From Gemmatimonas sp. (lineage in GTDB: Bacteria; Gemmatimonadota; Gemmatimonadetes; Gemmatimonadales; Gemmatimonadaceae): 64,000 nt of DNA. The first letter of the stretch is position 1. Each line of letters opens with the position of its first letter. A program made the position numbers and the translations under genes. Under the pieces are notes generated by a model that saw only the letters and a list, made by a program, of their open reading frames with translations, did not search any database and was not told the DNA's origin. This document shows, piece by piece, positions 8,644 to 16,838 of this stretch. The DNA is taken from assembly GCA_011390935.1 (NCBI GenBank), contig JAABRL010000001.1, positions 124,001 through 188,000 of the forward strand. Direction: 5' to 3'.

Positions 8644-10065
8644 ATGTATCCATCCCGTGCCCGTCGTTCGATGCCGCGAGCCCAAGCGGCGCCGAGCCGA
8701 TCGGTGTCTGCCAGCGAAGCGCAGCAGTTGATGCTCCCGCTGGTCGTGGCCTTCATCCTTGCGCTGTTTCTCGCGTGGCCAACTCAGGTTCGTGCGCAGG
8801 GGGCGGCCGTGACGGCCTCCTCGAGCGGTACGCACACGGTGCGTCCCGGTGAGACGCTCTGGAGTCTCGCTGCTCGCTACTACGGCGATGGGCACAAGTG
8901 GCGCCAGTTGGCGTCGGACAATGGACTCACCGAGGGCGGTGAACGCGGGATCGCGGTAGGGCAGGTCCTCCGCGTACCCACCGGTGGCGCGCCGTTGGCG
9001 GCGTCGCGAGCCGCGATGGCGGAGGCGCCGCCGGCGGCCACGCCCCCGGTAGCCGTCACCCCTGCGGCGGTTGCTGCAGAGCCGACCGATCCGGCGGCGA
9101 TCGTGGAGCCCGCGGAGGCACCCCGGGTCAGCGAAGTGGCGTCGGTTGCCGCAGCCAAGCCGACCGAGGACGTGACGCCGGTCGAGGCACCGACGGTGAG
9201 CGCACCCGCGGCGCCCGTCGAGACGCCGGCCGTTGTCGAGGAGACGGATGAGCGCACACCGCGCATCGGCATCGCGAAGCCGTCCGCGTTCGTGGCGGCG
9301 CGAGGCAACGACAACACCACCATCTTCCTCGGACCGGCCCCGATCGATGCCGATACCATGACGGGCACGATCTGGCTCAACGGTGAGGAGTCGTTTGTGG
9401 CGCCAGCGGGGCGACGCATTGGCGAGTTCCAGGCGTCACCGATTCCGCTGGGCAGTGCGGCGTGGAAAGCGTCGGGGCGCGTGAAGGCACGAGCGCTTGC
9501 GGCAACGGGCCGTGAGTCTGGCGCTCAGCAGCGCATGCAGGCACATGACTTGGTCGAGGTCGCGCTGCCGGCCGGCATCGACACGGTCCCGGGGACGCAG
9601 CTCGTCACGGTCGCCGATGGCGCAGATCTCGGGCGGGGCGTTCGTCTGGGAATGCCAACGGGCGTGCTCACCCTCGAGGCGCCGCGCAATGGCGTGGCGG
9701 TCGCTCGCGTGACGCGTGTGTATGGCCTCATCGAGCAGGGGCAGACGGTATTGCCGTTCGTCGAGGCGCCGCAGGCGCCGGTATCGGGTCCGGTCTCTGC
9801 CGTGGAGGCGACGGTGCGGTGGATTACCGATGCGCCGCTGCTGCCTTCCATTCAAGCCTACCTCGTCCTCGCGCCGGTTGACGGTGCTGAACTGCAGACG
9901 GGCGATCGCTTCGAGCTGTTGTCCGCCTCCGCGGGGGGATCACGGGTGGGTGAGGTGCGCGTGGTGCGCGTCACGCCCGACGGGGTGACCGCGATCGTGA
10001 CACAGCAGGAACAGCCCGCGATTCGCGTCGGCATGCGGGCGCGTCGCATCGGCCGAGCACCCTGA
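8644..10065 (+). CDS. Secreted or membrane-anchored LysM-domain protein
   Basis: 473 residues. A basic N-terminus is followed by a hydrophobic segment (LMLPLVVAFILALFLAW) ending in RAQG, which could be a signal peptide or an anchor. A LysM domain follows at about 60-108 (THTVRPGETLWSLAARYYGDGHKW...), implying peptidoglycan binding in the periplasm. Next is a Pro/Ala/Val/Glu-rich linker to about residue 200. The C-terminal 270 residues are soluble, begin with RIGIAKPSAF, and match no family I recognise. The ATG at 8644 has AGAGAGG just upstream; an upstream GTG in frame looks untranslated. Probably an envelope protein; function unknown. Confidence 0.75.
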   Translation: MYPSRARRSMPRAQAAPSRSVSASEAQQLMLPLVVAFILALFLAWPTQVRAQGAAVTASSSGTHTVRPGETLWSLAARYYGDGHKWRQLASDNGLTEGGERGIAVGQVLRVPTGGAPLAASRAAMAEAPPAATPPVAVTPAAVAAEPTDPAAIVEPAEAPRVSEVASVAAAKPTEDVTPVEAPTVSAPAAPVETPAVVEETDERTPRIGIAKPSAFVAARGNDNTTIFLGPAPIDADTMTGTIWLNGEESFVAPAGRRIGEFQASPIPLGSAAWKASGRVKARALAATGRESGAQQRMQAHDLVEVALPAGIDTVPGTQLVTVADGADLGRGVRLGMPTGVLTLEAPRNGVAVARVTRVYGLIEQGQTVLPFVEAPQAPVSGPVSAVEATVRWITDAPLLPSIQAYLVLAPVDGAELQTGDRFELLSASAGGSRVGEVRVVRVTPDGVTAIVTQQEQPAIRVGMRARRIGRAP

Positions 10066-10131
10066 TCCGGTCGCTGTTGCCGCCTCTGCGCGGACCACAC
10101 TGATCGCGGGTCGGTGTGCAATATCACATCG

Positions 10132-10172
10132 CGCGGACTTTCCACATGGCGTGGAGGGTCCGCGTTGTGTTT
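10132..10172 (+). terminator. Probable intrinsic terminator after the LysM gene
   Basis: A 14-bp stem is formed by 10132-10145 and 10151-10164 with a five-base loop. Two of its pairs are G-U. It is followed by TTGTGTTTG, an imperfect T-tract. It lies 66 bases after the LysM stop and separates that gene from the epimerase-Tol chain. Confidence 0.55.
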
Positions 10173-10293
10173 GATGGCGTGTGCAACGCGCACGGGTGGC
10201 GACGTCTTCATGGATGTTTCCGAGCGTACTGGCGTATACATTCAGGCGCGACCCTCCACACTTCCTCTTTCCTGAGCACCGGGACGCGAATCG

Positions 10294-11262
10294 ATGGAAT
10301 CCAAGAGTGCACTCGTCACGGGCGGAGCCGGCTTCATCGGCTCGCATGTCGCTGACCGCTTGCTTGCCGCGGGGTATGCCGTCACGATCATCGACAACCT
10401 GTCCAGCGGCCGCCGCGAGAATCTTCCCGCCGCCGCGCGCTTTGTGGAGGCGGACATTACCTCGCCGGAAGCCGCCGCCGTGGTGCGCGATGGCGGGTTC
10501 GATGTGATGTGTCATCTGGCCGCACAGATCGACGTGCGGCGCAGCGTGGAGGATCCCGCATTCGATGCGCACGTGAACATTCTCGGCACGCTCAACCTCA
10601 TGGAAGCGATCCGGACGGCGAGTCCGCACACACGCGTGATCTTTTCGAGCACTGGCGGTGCGCTGTATGGCTCGTTCGCCGAACCGCCGAGTGGTGAGTT
10701 GGTGCCGAAGGATCCCGAGGCGCCGTACGGGATCGCGAAGCTCGCGGTGGAGTACTACCTCGCCTACTACGGTCGCGTGCACGGCATTGACACCGTGGCG
10801 TTGCGCTACGGCAACGTCTACGGCCCGCGACAGGATCCGCATGGCGAGGCTGGGGTCGTGGCGATTTTCTGCAATCGGCTCATCGATGGCCGCGCTCTGA
10901 CCGTGTACGGCGACGGCACGCAGACGCGGGATTACGTGTACGCGGGCGATGTCGCGGCGGCGAATGTGCTGGCGGCATCTGTCACCCTCCCCGAGCCGGG
11001 ACGGCTCGATGCGCGCGCGTTCAACATCGGTACCGGCGTGGAAACATCGGTGAACGCGCTCGCCGAGTCGCTCAAGCGCGCGGCAGGCAGCACCAGCGCG
11101 TTGGAGTATGCGCCGGCGCGTGCCGGTGAACTGCAGCGCTCGGCGCTCGACGTGAGCAAGTCGAAGGGCGAGCTCGGCTGGACGCCGTCGGTTTCGATCG
11201 ATGACGGATTGGCGGAAACGTTCCGCTGGTTTTCGGCTTTCCGTGCGGGCGCGCGGGCATGA
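10294..11262 (+). CDS. NAD-dependent sugar-nucleotide epimerase/dehydratase (GalE-like)
   Basis: Extended short-chain dehydrogenase of 322 residues. The Rossmann motif TGGAGFIGSH lies near residue 9. The active site shows SSTGG, then Tyr145-Gly-Ile-Ala-Lys149 (YxxxK). The best family match is UDP-glucose 4-epimerase and relatives that supply sugars for surface polysaccharide. Exact substrate cannot be told from sequence. A TATACA hexamer at 10235-10240 could be a -10 element, making this the first gene of the following Tol-Pal chain. The stop overlaps the tolQ start as ATGA. Confidence 0.85.
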   Translation: MESKSALVTGGAGFIGSHVADRLLAAGYAVTIIDNLSSGRRENLPAAARFVEADITSPEAAAVVRDGGFDVMCHLAAQIDVRRSVEDPAFDAHVNILGTLNLMEAIRTASPHTRVIFSSTGGALYGSFAEPPSGELVPKDPEAPYGIAKLAVEYYLAYYGRVHGIDTVALRYGNVYGPRQDPHGEAGVVAIFCNRLIDGRALTVYGDGTQTRDYVYAGDVAAANVLAASVTLPEPGRLDARAFNIGTGVETSVNALAESLKRAAGSTSALEYAPARAGELQRSALDVSKSKGELGWTPSVSIDDGLAETFRWFSAFRAGARA

Positions 11263-12014
11263 TGCTGTCAGCGGCCGTCGCAGCGTTGGCGCTTCGACCC
11301 CACATGCTGGCGCAGCTCGAGGCCTCCGCGGCAGGTGACGCCTCGTGGCGTGCGCTGATCACCGACGATCCGCTGCACAATGCGGTGCTCATTTTCCTGG
11401 TGCTGCTGTCGCTGCTCAGCTGGGGGATCATGTTCGCCAAGCTCAACGAGTTTCGACGGGCGGAGAAGCACGGATTCACATTTCTGCGAGAGTTCGAGCG
11501 GGTCAGTCGCATCGACGACGCTATGCTCACCGCGCAGCGAACCCCGTCGAGCCCGTTCACGGTGGTGTTCGCGCGAGCGGTGCAGTTTCTCAACGAGGTG
11601 AAGCCGGCGCTGGCCGGCTCACCGGAGCGCAACGCGCGATTGAGTGGGTCGCAGGTGGAGGCGCTGCGCCTCGTGCTTGACGCCGCCGGCGGTACGGAAC
11701 GTGAGAAGCTCGGGCGTTTCATTCCGTGGTTGGCCACGGTGAGTTCGGTGAGCCCGCTCATCGGGCTGTTCGGCACCGTGCTCGGCGTGATTTCAGCGTT
11801 CCAGGGTGTGGTGGCGTCGGGTTCGAGCAACCTGACGGCGGTGGCGCCGGGCATTGCGCAGGCGCTCACGGCCACGGCCGCGGCGCTCGCGGTGGCCATT
11901 CCCGCCGCGTTCGCGTACAACGTGCTCGCAGCGCGGCTCAATCGGTATGACGGCGCGCTCGAGGGCTTCGGCTCGGAGCTGGTCGCGCTGATGGTGCGCG
12001 AGGGGCGGATCTAG
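11259..12014 (+). CDS. tolQ: TolQ/ExbB-type proton channel protein
   Basis: Inner-membrane subunit of the proton-driven Tol motor that keeps the outer membrane attached during division. 251 residues. Three membrane segments are visible: around 45-65 (AVLIFLVLLSLLSWGIMF), around 150-175 (SPLIGLFGTVLGVISAFQ) and around 195-225 (IAQALTATAAALAVAIPAAFAYN). The last two carry the conserved MotA/ExbB pattern. Followed directly by tolR, a TolA/TonB-like gene, tolB, pal and cpoB, which settles Tol over Exb. ATG overlaps the epimerase stop. Confidence 0.93.
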   Translation: MMLSAAVAALALRPHMLAQLEASAAGDASWRALITDDPLHNAVLIFLVLLSLLSWGIMFAKLNEFRRAEKHGFTFLREFERVSRIDDAMLTAQRTPSSPFTVVFARAVQFLNEVKPALAGSPERNARLSGSQVEALRLVLDAAGGTEREKLGRFIPWLATVSSVSPLIGLFGTVLGVISAFQGVVASGSSNLTAVAPGIAQALTATAAALAVAIPAAFAYNVLAARLNRYDGALEGFGSELVALMVREGRI

Positions 12015-12015
12015 C

Positions 12016-12435
12016 ATGCAAGGGCGTCGGCGTCGAGGCGATCGCATGTCGGTCAACAGCGAAATCAACGTCGTGAGTCTCATCGACGTGATGATGCTGC
12101 TGATGATCGTGTTCATGATCGCTGCGCCGATGATGCAGGGCGGCGTGGACGTGCAGTTGGCGCGTGCGGAGGGGCAGCCGCTTGAGGCCAAGGGTGGCGT
12201 GGTCGTCACGGTCGATCGCGAAGGGACGATCTTCATCGATCGGCAGGCCGTGACGCTGGCGGAGTTTGAGGGCAGTATCAAGGCGATTGCCGACCGGGAG
12301 GGGCGCGACGGTGTGTTCGTGCGCGCCGACGGTCGGACCACGATGGATCAGATTGCGCCGGTGCTGGCCGCGTTGTCTGCGAACGGCATTCCCCAGGCGG
12401 GTCTCGTCTTCGAGCCGGTGGAGACGCGGCGGTGA
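12016..12435 (+). CDS. tolR: TolR/ExbD-type protein
   Basis: 139 residues. A short basic cytoplasmic N-terminus is followed by one membrane helix (SLIDVMMLLMIVFMIAAPMM). Asp24 in that helix is the conserved proton-carrying acid of TolR/ExbD (Asp23 in E. coli TolR). A periplasmic domain of about 95 residues follows. Works with TolQ to energise TolA. The start lies one base after the tolQ stop, and its own stop overlaps the next gene as GTGA. Confidence 0.93.
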   Translation: MQGRRRRGDRMSVNSEINVVSLIDVMMLLMIVFMIAAPMMQGGVDVQLARAEGQPLEAKGGVVVTVDREGTIFIDRQAVTLAEFEGSIKAIADREGRDGVFVRADGRTTMDQIAPVLAALSANGIPQAGLVFEPVETRR

Positions 12436-13199
12436 GCACGGCTGCGTTCGGGGACGAGCGCCCGGACCCGCTCGGGCAGTCGAAGCTCGGTCGTGCGCTG
12501 ACCATTTCCACGGTGCTGCACGCGGCGGCGTTTGCGGCCGTGCTGTTGTGGCCTTCGGAGCCGGTGCCGATTCGGCCGCCCGTGTACAAGGTGAATCTCA
12601 TTGGGGCGCCTGTGGGCCCGAAGGCGATTGGGGTGGTGGATCCTACGTCAGCCACGCAGCCGGTTCGACAGGCCGAGGCACCGAGCGGCATCGAGCGTCC
12701 GCAGCAGGAGATCGTGGCGCCCACGCCATCGAAGGCGCCGCCCGCGCCCACACCGAAGGCGACCCCCACGCCAACACGCACGGCGCAGGCCGGCGCGGCG
12801 GATGGGGCGGCGAGGACCCCAGCGACCACCGCGCCCCGTGCCGGCAGCAGCACGGGCGGGCGTGGGGCGGACGTGGCCACGGTGCGTACCGACGGGATCG
12901 ACTTCCCGTCGCCCGGGTACCTGAACAACATCGTGCGGCAGGTCGAGGTTCGGTTCTCTCCGCCGAGCCGCTACGAGAACAGGGCCCTGCGCGCGGAAGT
13001 CAGTTTTCTGATCCACCGCGACGGCCATGTCACCGACATTCGCGTGGAGCAGACGTCCGGCGAGTACGCGTTCGACCTCGAGGCCCGATCGGCCGTCGAG
13101 GCGGCGGGCACGGCGCGGGCATTCGGTGCGTTGCCGAACGAATGGAACGACGATGTGCTGCGCGTCTACTTCAACTTCACACCCAAGGGAATGCGCTGA
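12432..13199 (+). CDS. tolA: TolA/TonB-like periplasm-spanning protein
   Basis: 255 residues. One N-terminal membrane segment (ALTISTVLHAAAFAAVLLW) is followed by a Pro/Ala/Thr-rich stretch (about 70-150) able to span the periplasm. The C-terminal domain is TonB/TolA-type (about 155-255; VEVRFSPPSRYENRALRAEV...VHRDG-like VTDIRVEQTSGEYAFDLEARSAVEAAG). In E. coli TolA the linker is a long Ala-rich helix; here it is short and proline-rich, more like TonB. Position between tolR and tolB makes TolA the natural functional call, though a TonB role for the receptor at 43.8 kb cannot be excluded. GTG start overlaps the tolR stop. Confidence 0.8.
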   Translation: MSTAAFGDERPDPLGQSKLGRALTISTVLHAAAFAAVLLWPSEPVPIRPPVYKVNLIGAPVGPKAIGVVDPTSATQPVRQAEAPSGIERPQQEIVAPTPSKAPPAPTPKATPTPTRTAQAGAADGAARTPATTAPRAGSSTGGRGADVATVRTDGIDFPSPGYLNNIVRQVEVRFSPPSRYENRALRAEVSFLIHRDGHVTDIRVEQTSGEYAFDLEARSAVEAAGTARAFGALPNEWNDDVLRVYFNFTPKGMR

Positions 13200-13203
13200 C
13201 CTG

Positions 13204-14532
13204 ATGCTTGCGCTGACCGTTCGACTTCGTTCGTGGATGGCTCGTGCTGGCGCGCGGGCACTCGTGGCATCTGCCCTGCTCGTCGCGGGAGCAACGGCGG
13301 TCGAGGCGCAGGAGCGCCCGTCCGGTGTCAGTCTGACGCTCGAGTACTCGCCCGGACAGCGTATTGCCCTGATGGTGCTGCCGATCCGCGGTGCCGCCGG
13401 AGACTCGATCAAGACGATTCTCGAACGCGATTTCGACTTCAGCAATCGCTTCCAGCATGTGCCCGCGATTTCGGCGCCGGAGTTTGGCGAGCCGCTCAAC
13501 TATGCGCTACTGGCGCGCGCCGGGGCGGCCGGGGTGGTGCAGTCGCAGCTGTTGGCCTCGGGGTGGCTGCGCGTGGTGCTGCACGATGTGACCGGCAAGA
13601 AGGTCATGCAGCAGAACGATTTTCCGTTGCCCACGGCGGTGAATACCGACGGATGGCGTCTGGGCGTGCACGCGATCGCGGACCAGATCGAGGAGTGGAT
13701 CACGGGGCAGAAGGGGATCGCCGCGACCCGTATCGCCTTCGTGCGCGAGGGGCGGGTGTGGGTGGTGGACAGCGATGGCGCCAATCCGCGGGCGGTCACG
13801 CCCCGTGGACTCTCCCCGTCGTGGCACCCCAGTGGGCGCTACATCGTGTACCATGTGCTCGAAGATGACCGCCATCGACTGGCCGTCACGGATCTCGTCA
13901 CCGGCGCCCAGCGCTCGCTCACCAATCTCGCGGGCGCGCTGGACAACACGGCGGCGATCTCGCCGGACGGCCGCTCCGTGGCCTTCGCGCGATCGGTGGA
14001 GGCCACGGCGGGGCAGACGGACCTGTTTGTGATGCCGTTTCAGGGCGGCCCGGCGAACCGGATCACGGTGGCGCGCGGCAGCATCAACCTGTCGCCCACG
14101 TGGAGCCCTGATGGTCGGCGCCTCGCATTCGAATCCGACCGCTCCGGGCGCAAAGAGATATATATTTCAGATGCTGATGGTACGAACGTAACGCTCCTGA
14201 CGGCTGATGCCTTCGGGGAGAAGAATCGACGTGCCGATCCCAGCTGGTCTCCCGATGGTCGCGCGGTCGCGTTTTCGAGCGAGGTGGGTGGTCGGCGACA
14301 GATCCTCACGATCAGCTTGCGCGATCAGTCTGTGCGTCAGGTAACCAGTGAGGGGCAGAACAACACGCCCACCTGGGCACCAGACGGCCGCCACATCGTG
14401 TTCACGTCATCGCGCAGCGGGACCGACCAGCTGTGGGTTGTGGATACGGAATCCGGAAGGACTCGACAGTTGCGCGTTGGAGCCGGGGCTCGGCTGTCGA
14501 GTTGGTCCGGTCGATTGTCCGCTGTGCCGTGA
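13204..14532 (+). CDS. tolB: Tol-Pal system beta-propeller protein TolB
   Basis: Periplasmic partner of Pal and TolA. 442 residues, typical. A signal peptide (ALVASALLVAGATAVEAQ) is followed by the alpha/beta N-terminal domain (to about 150) and a beta-propeller of PD40/WD-like repeats (for example SPSWHPSGRYIVYH, SPTWSPDGRRLAFESDRSG, DPSWSPDGRAVAFSS, TPTWAPDGRHIVFTSSRSG). The ATG at 13204 begins four bases after the previous stop. A locally AT-rich stretch at 14155-14170 (GATATATATTTC) stands out within this GC-rich gene. Confidence 0.93.
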   Translation: MLALTVRLRSWMARAGARALVASALLVAGATAVEAQERPSGVSLTLEYSPGQRIALMVLPIRGAAGDSIKTILERDFDFSNRFQHVPAISAPEFGEPLNYALLARAGAAGVVQSQLLASGWLRVVLHDVTGKKVMQQNDFPLPTAVNTDGWRLGVHAIADQIEEWITGQKGIAATRIAFVREGRVWVVDSDGANPRAVTPRGLSPSWHPSGRYIVYHVLEDDRHRLAVTDLVTGAQRSLTNLAGALDNTAAISPDGRSVAFARSVEATAGQTDLFVMPFQGGPANRITVARGSINLSPTWSPDGRRLAFESDRSGRKEIYISDADGTNVTLLTADAFGEKNRRADPSWSPDGRAVAFSSEVGGRRQILTISLRDQSVRQVTSEGQNNTPTWAPDGRHIVFTSSRSGTDQLWVVDTESGRTRQLRVGAGARLSSWSGRLSAVP

Positions 14533-14605
14533 CGGCACGGCTGTTGCTCGCAGGAAGCCTCCCGTTTTCATGAAGCTGACATCACACTCCCCGGAGATCA
14601 ATCGA

Positions 14606-15169
14606 ATGCCTCGTCTGTCACGCGTTGCCGTGTTGCTGCTCGTTCTCCCGTTCGCCGCCGGTGCGTGCAAGAAGAAGCCGGTGGCCGTCGAACCCGAGCC
14701 GCAGATGCCGGTGACACCGGCGGCGCAGCCGACCACGCCCGCCGATGACGGCGGCGCTGCTGCTGCAGCAGCGGCGGAAGCCGCACGCCGCGCCATCGAA
14801 ATGGCGCGCTCGGTGCTGCTGCAGACGATCTACTTCGACTACGACTCGGACGAACTGCGTTCCGATTCACGCGCGGTGCTCGACGACAAGCTGCGCGTGC
14901 TGAACGCGAACCCGTCGCTGCGCGTGCGCATTGACGGGCATACGGACGAGCGCGGTACCGACCAGTACAACCTGGCGCTCGGCCGCCGTCGCGCCGACCA
15001 GGCCAAGCGCTACTTGATTGATCGTGGCATCGATGCGTCGCGCATTGAAACCACGAGCTACGGCCGCGAGCGTCCCGCTGCGCAGGGCAGCAACGAGGAT
15101 GCGTGGTCTCAGAATCGTCGCGGCGAGTTCCAGATTGTCGCCGGCGGTGCGGAACTGCGCGCCCCGTGA
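14606..15169 (+). CDS. pal: Peptidoglycan-associated lipoprotein Pal
   Basis: Outer-membrane lipoprotein that binds peptidoglycan and TolB. 187 residues. A lipoprotein signal (VAVLLLVLPFAAGAC) puts the lipidated cysteine at about residue 21. A Pro/Ala-rich linker follows, then an OmpA-type peptidoglycan-binding domain (about 75-185) with FDYDSDEL, IDGHTDERGTDQYN and LGRRRADQAKRYL. ATG 14606 is preceded by CCGGAG at 14591-14596; an in-frame ATG at 14570 would place extra polar residues before the signal. The stop overlaps the next GTG. Confidence 0.94.
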   Translation: MPRLSRVAVLLLVLPFAAGACKKKPVAVEPEPQMPVTPAAQPTTPADDGGAAAAAAAEAARRAIEMARSVLLQTIYFDYDSDELRSDSRAVLDDKLRVLNANPSLRVRIDGHTDERGTDQYNLALGRRRADQAKRYLIDRGIDASRIETTSYGRERPAAQGSNEDAWSQNRRGEFQIVAGGAELRAP

Positions 15170-16026
15170 CGTCGAGGCGCGTGGGTCCCGTTCGCCGTTC
15201 CCTCGCGCTGAGTAGCGCCACCGTGCTGCTGCTTGGCAGCACGGGGTGCTTTGCCACGCGTGGCGACATGCGCATCCTGCAGGGCGATATCAACACCGTG
15301 CGATCCGAGTCGCAGCGCAGCGCGCAGGCTCAGGCGCAGGCGCTCGCCGAGACCGCGCGCATCCTGCAGGCCGTGAGCGATTCGCTCACGCGTTTGTCGT
15401 CGCGCCAGCTCGCCTTCGAAGGCGATGCGCGCGGCGAGTTTCGTCGCGTCAACGAGCAGTTGATCCAGGTGCAGCAGCTGCTGGGACAGAGCGCGTCGAT
15501 CGTGCGCTCGCTGCGGGCGGATCTCGAGGTCGCGGGACGAACGCCGATCCCACCGTCCGAGGCCACGACGCCGCCACCATTGGCCACCGCCCCGACGCCG
15601 ACGCGGGGGACCACCCCGCCAGCGACGGACGCTGCACCGACGCCCGGGCTGCCCGGACCGAACACGCTGTATCAGGACGGTCAGGACCACCTGCGGCGCA
15701 GCAGCTACGCGTCGGCGCGCATCGCGTTCGGTGATCTGCTGCTCAACTATCCGAGCAGTGATGTCGCCCCCGAAGCGCAGTATCTGATCGCCGAGTCGTA
15801 CGCGGCCGAGCGCAATCTGCCGGCGGCGGAGACGGCCTACGCGGCCGTGGTGAGCAAGTACCCCGAGTCGCCGCGCGCACCCGACGCCATGTACAAGCGC
15901 GCCACCATCTTCATCGATCAGGGCAACATCGCGGCGGCCAAGCCGCTGCTCGAGTCGATCGTGAAGCAGTACCCGCGCACGGACGTGGCCGAGTTCGCCA
16001 AGGAGCGGTTGGCGTCGCTTCCGTAA
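15166..16026 (+). CDS. cpoB: Tol-Pal associated coiled-coil/TPR protein (CpoB/YbgF)
   Basis: 286 residues. A lipoprotein-like signal (ATVLLLGSTGC) is followed by a Gln/Ala/Arg-rich coiled coil (about 35-125). A Pro/Thr linker leads to three TPR-like repeats at the C-terminus (NTLYQDGQDHLRRSSYASAR..., VAPEAQYLIAESYAAERN..., PRAPDAMYKRATIFIDQGN...). In E. coli CpoB couples peptidoglycan synthesis to outer-membrane constriction. Here it appears lipidated, whereas the E. coli protein is soluble. GTG start overlaps the pal stop. Confidence 0.88.
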   Translation: MTSRRVGPVRRSLALSSATVLLLGSTGCFATRGDMRILQGDINTVRSESQRSAQAQAQALAETARILQAVSDSLTRLSSRQLAFEGDARGEFRRVNEQLIQVQQLLGQSASIVRSLRADLEVAGRTPIPPSEATTPPPLATAPTPTRGTTPPATDAAPTPGLPGPNTLYQDGQDHLRRSSYASARIAFGDLLLNYPSSDVAPEAQYLIAESYAAERNLPAAETAYAAVVSKYPESPRAPDAMYKRATIFIDQGNIAAAKPLLESIVKQYPRTDVAEFAKERLASLP

Positions 16027-16052
16027 GGGGGCGCGCCCGCCAGAAAGGTGCC

Positions 16053-16838
16053 GTGACCACCGCAGCGCCGAAGTCCACGCCGGAAGAGATGCCGTTCCTC
16101 GATCACCTCGAGGAGCTGCGCTGGCGTTTGTTCAAGGTGATCCTCGCGCTCGGCGGCGGCTTCGTGCTGGCGTTCGTGCTGCTGTCCACCAAGTCGATCG
16201 ATCTGCTCAACTATCTGCAGCGACCGCACCAGGCGATCTCTACGGTCCAGCTCGTGTATACGAGTCCGACAGATCCGTTCAACGTCACGATCTCGGCGTC
16301 GTTCGGCCTCGGATTCCTGCTCTCGCTGCCCGTCCTTTGCTACCAGATCTGGGCGTTCCTGTCGCCGGCGCTGTACAAGCACGAAAAGCGTGTGGTCATC
16401 CCCGTCATGATTGGCGCCACCCTGCTGTTCGCGGCGGGTGTGTCGCTTGCGTTCTACTTTGCCGTGCCGGTCACGCTCACATTTCTGTACGGCTTTCAGA
16501 CGCAGGCGTTCACCGCGATGATCACGGTGAAGGAGTACTTCGGTTTTCTCTTCGGCATGTGCCTGGCGTTCGGCGCGGCGTTCGAGTTGCCGATCCTGAT
16601 TCTGGCGCTCACGGCGTTCGGCCTCGTCACGCCGCAGCTGTTGGCGAAGTTTCGTCGGCATGCGGTGGTCGCATGCCTCGCGTTGGCCGCGATCATTACC
16701 CCGGGCGATGCCGTGAGCGCGATGGTGCTGCTCGCGATTCCGCTGTACTTCCTCTACGAGGGGGGGATTCTGCTCTCGCGGCTGGTGGTCCGGCGGCGCG
16801 CACGGGCCGAATCGATTCAGGGCGAGGCGATCGCGTGA
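16053..16838 (+). CDS. tatC: Twin-arginine translocase subunit TatC
   Basis: Core receptor of the Tat pathway, which exports folded proteins bearing an RR signal. 261 residues with six membrane helices. The hallmark N-terminus is PFLDHLEELRWRLFKV (conserved Glu pair), followed by the SLPVLCYQIWAFLSPALYKHEKR segment. GTG 16053 follows AAAGGTG. tatA lies 14 kb downstream at 30.5 kb rather than alongside. The stop overlaps the lptD start as GTGA. Confidence 0.95.
   Translation: MTTAAPKSTPEEMPFLDHLEELRWRLFKVILALGGGFVLAFVLLSTKSIDLLNYLQRPHQAISTVQLVYTSPTDPFNVTISASFGLGFLLSLPVLCYQIWAFLSPALYKHEKRVVIPVMIGATLLFAAGVSLAFYFAVPVTLTFLYGFQTQAFTAMITVKEYFGFLFGMCLAFGAAFELPILILALTAFGLVTPQLLAKFRRHAVVACLALAAIITPGDAVSAMVLLAIPLYFLYEGGILLSRLVVRRRARAESIQGEAIA

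Noticed and set aside
14155..14175. Internal promoter in tolB (TATATT four bases before an ATG)
   Set aside because: That ATG is out of frame with tolB and opens no credible gene; a short AT-rich coding stretch is the simpler explanation.
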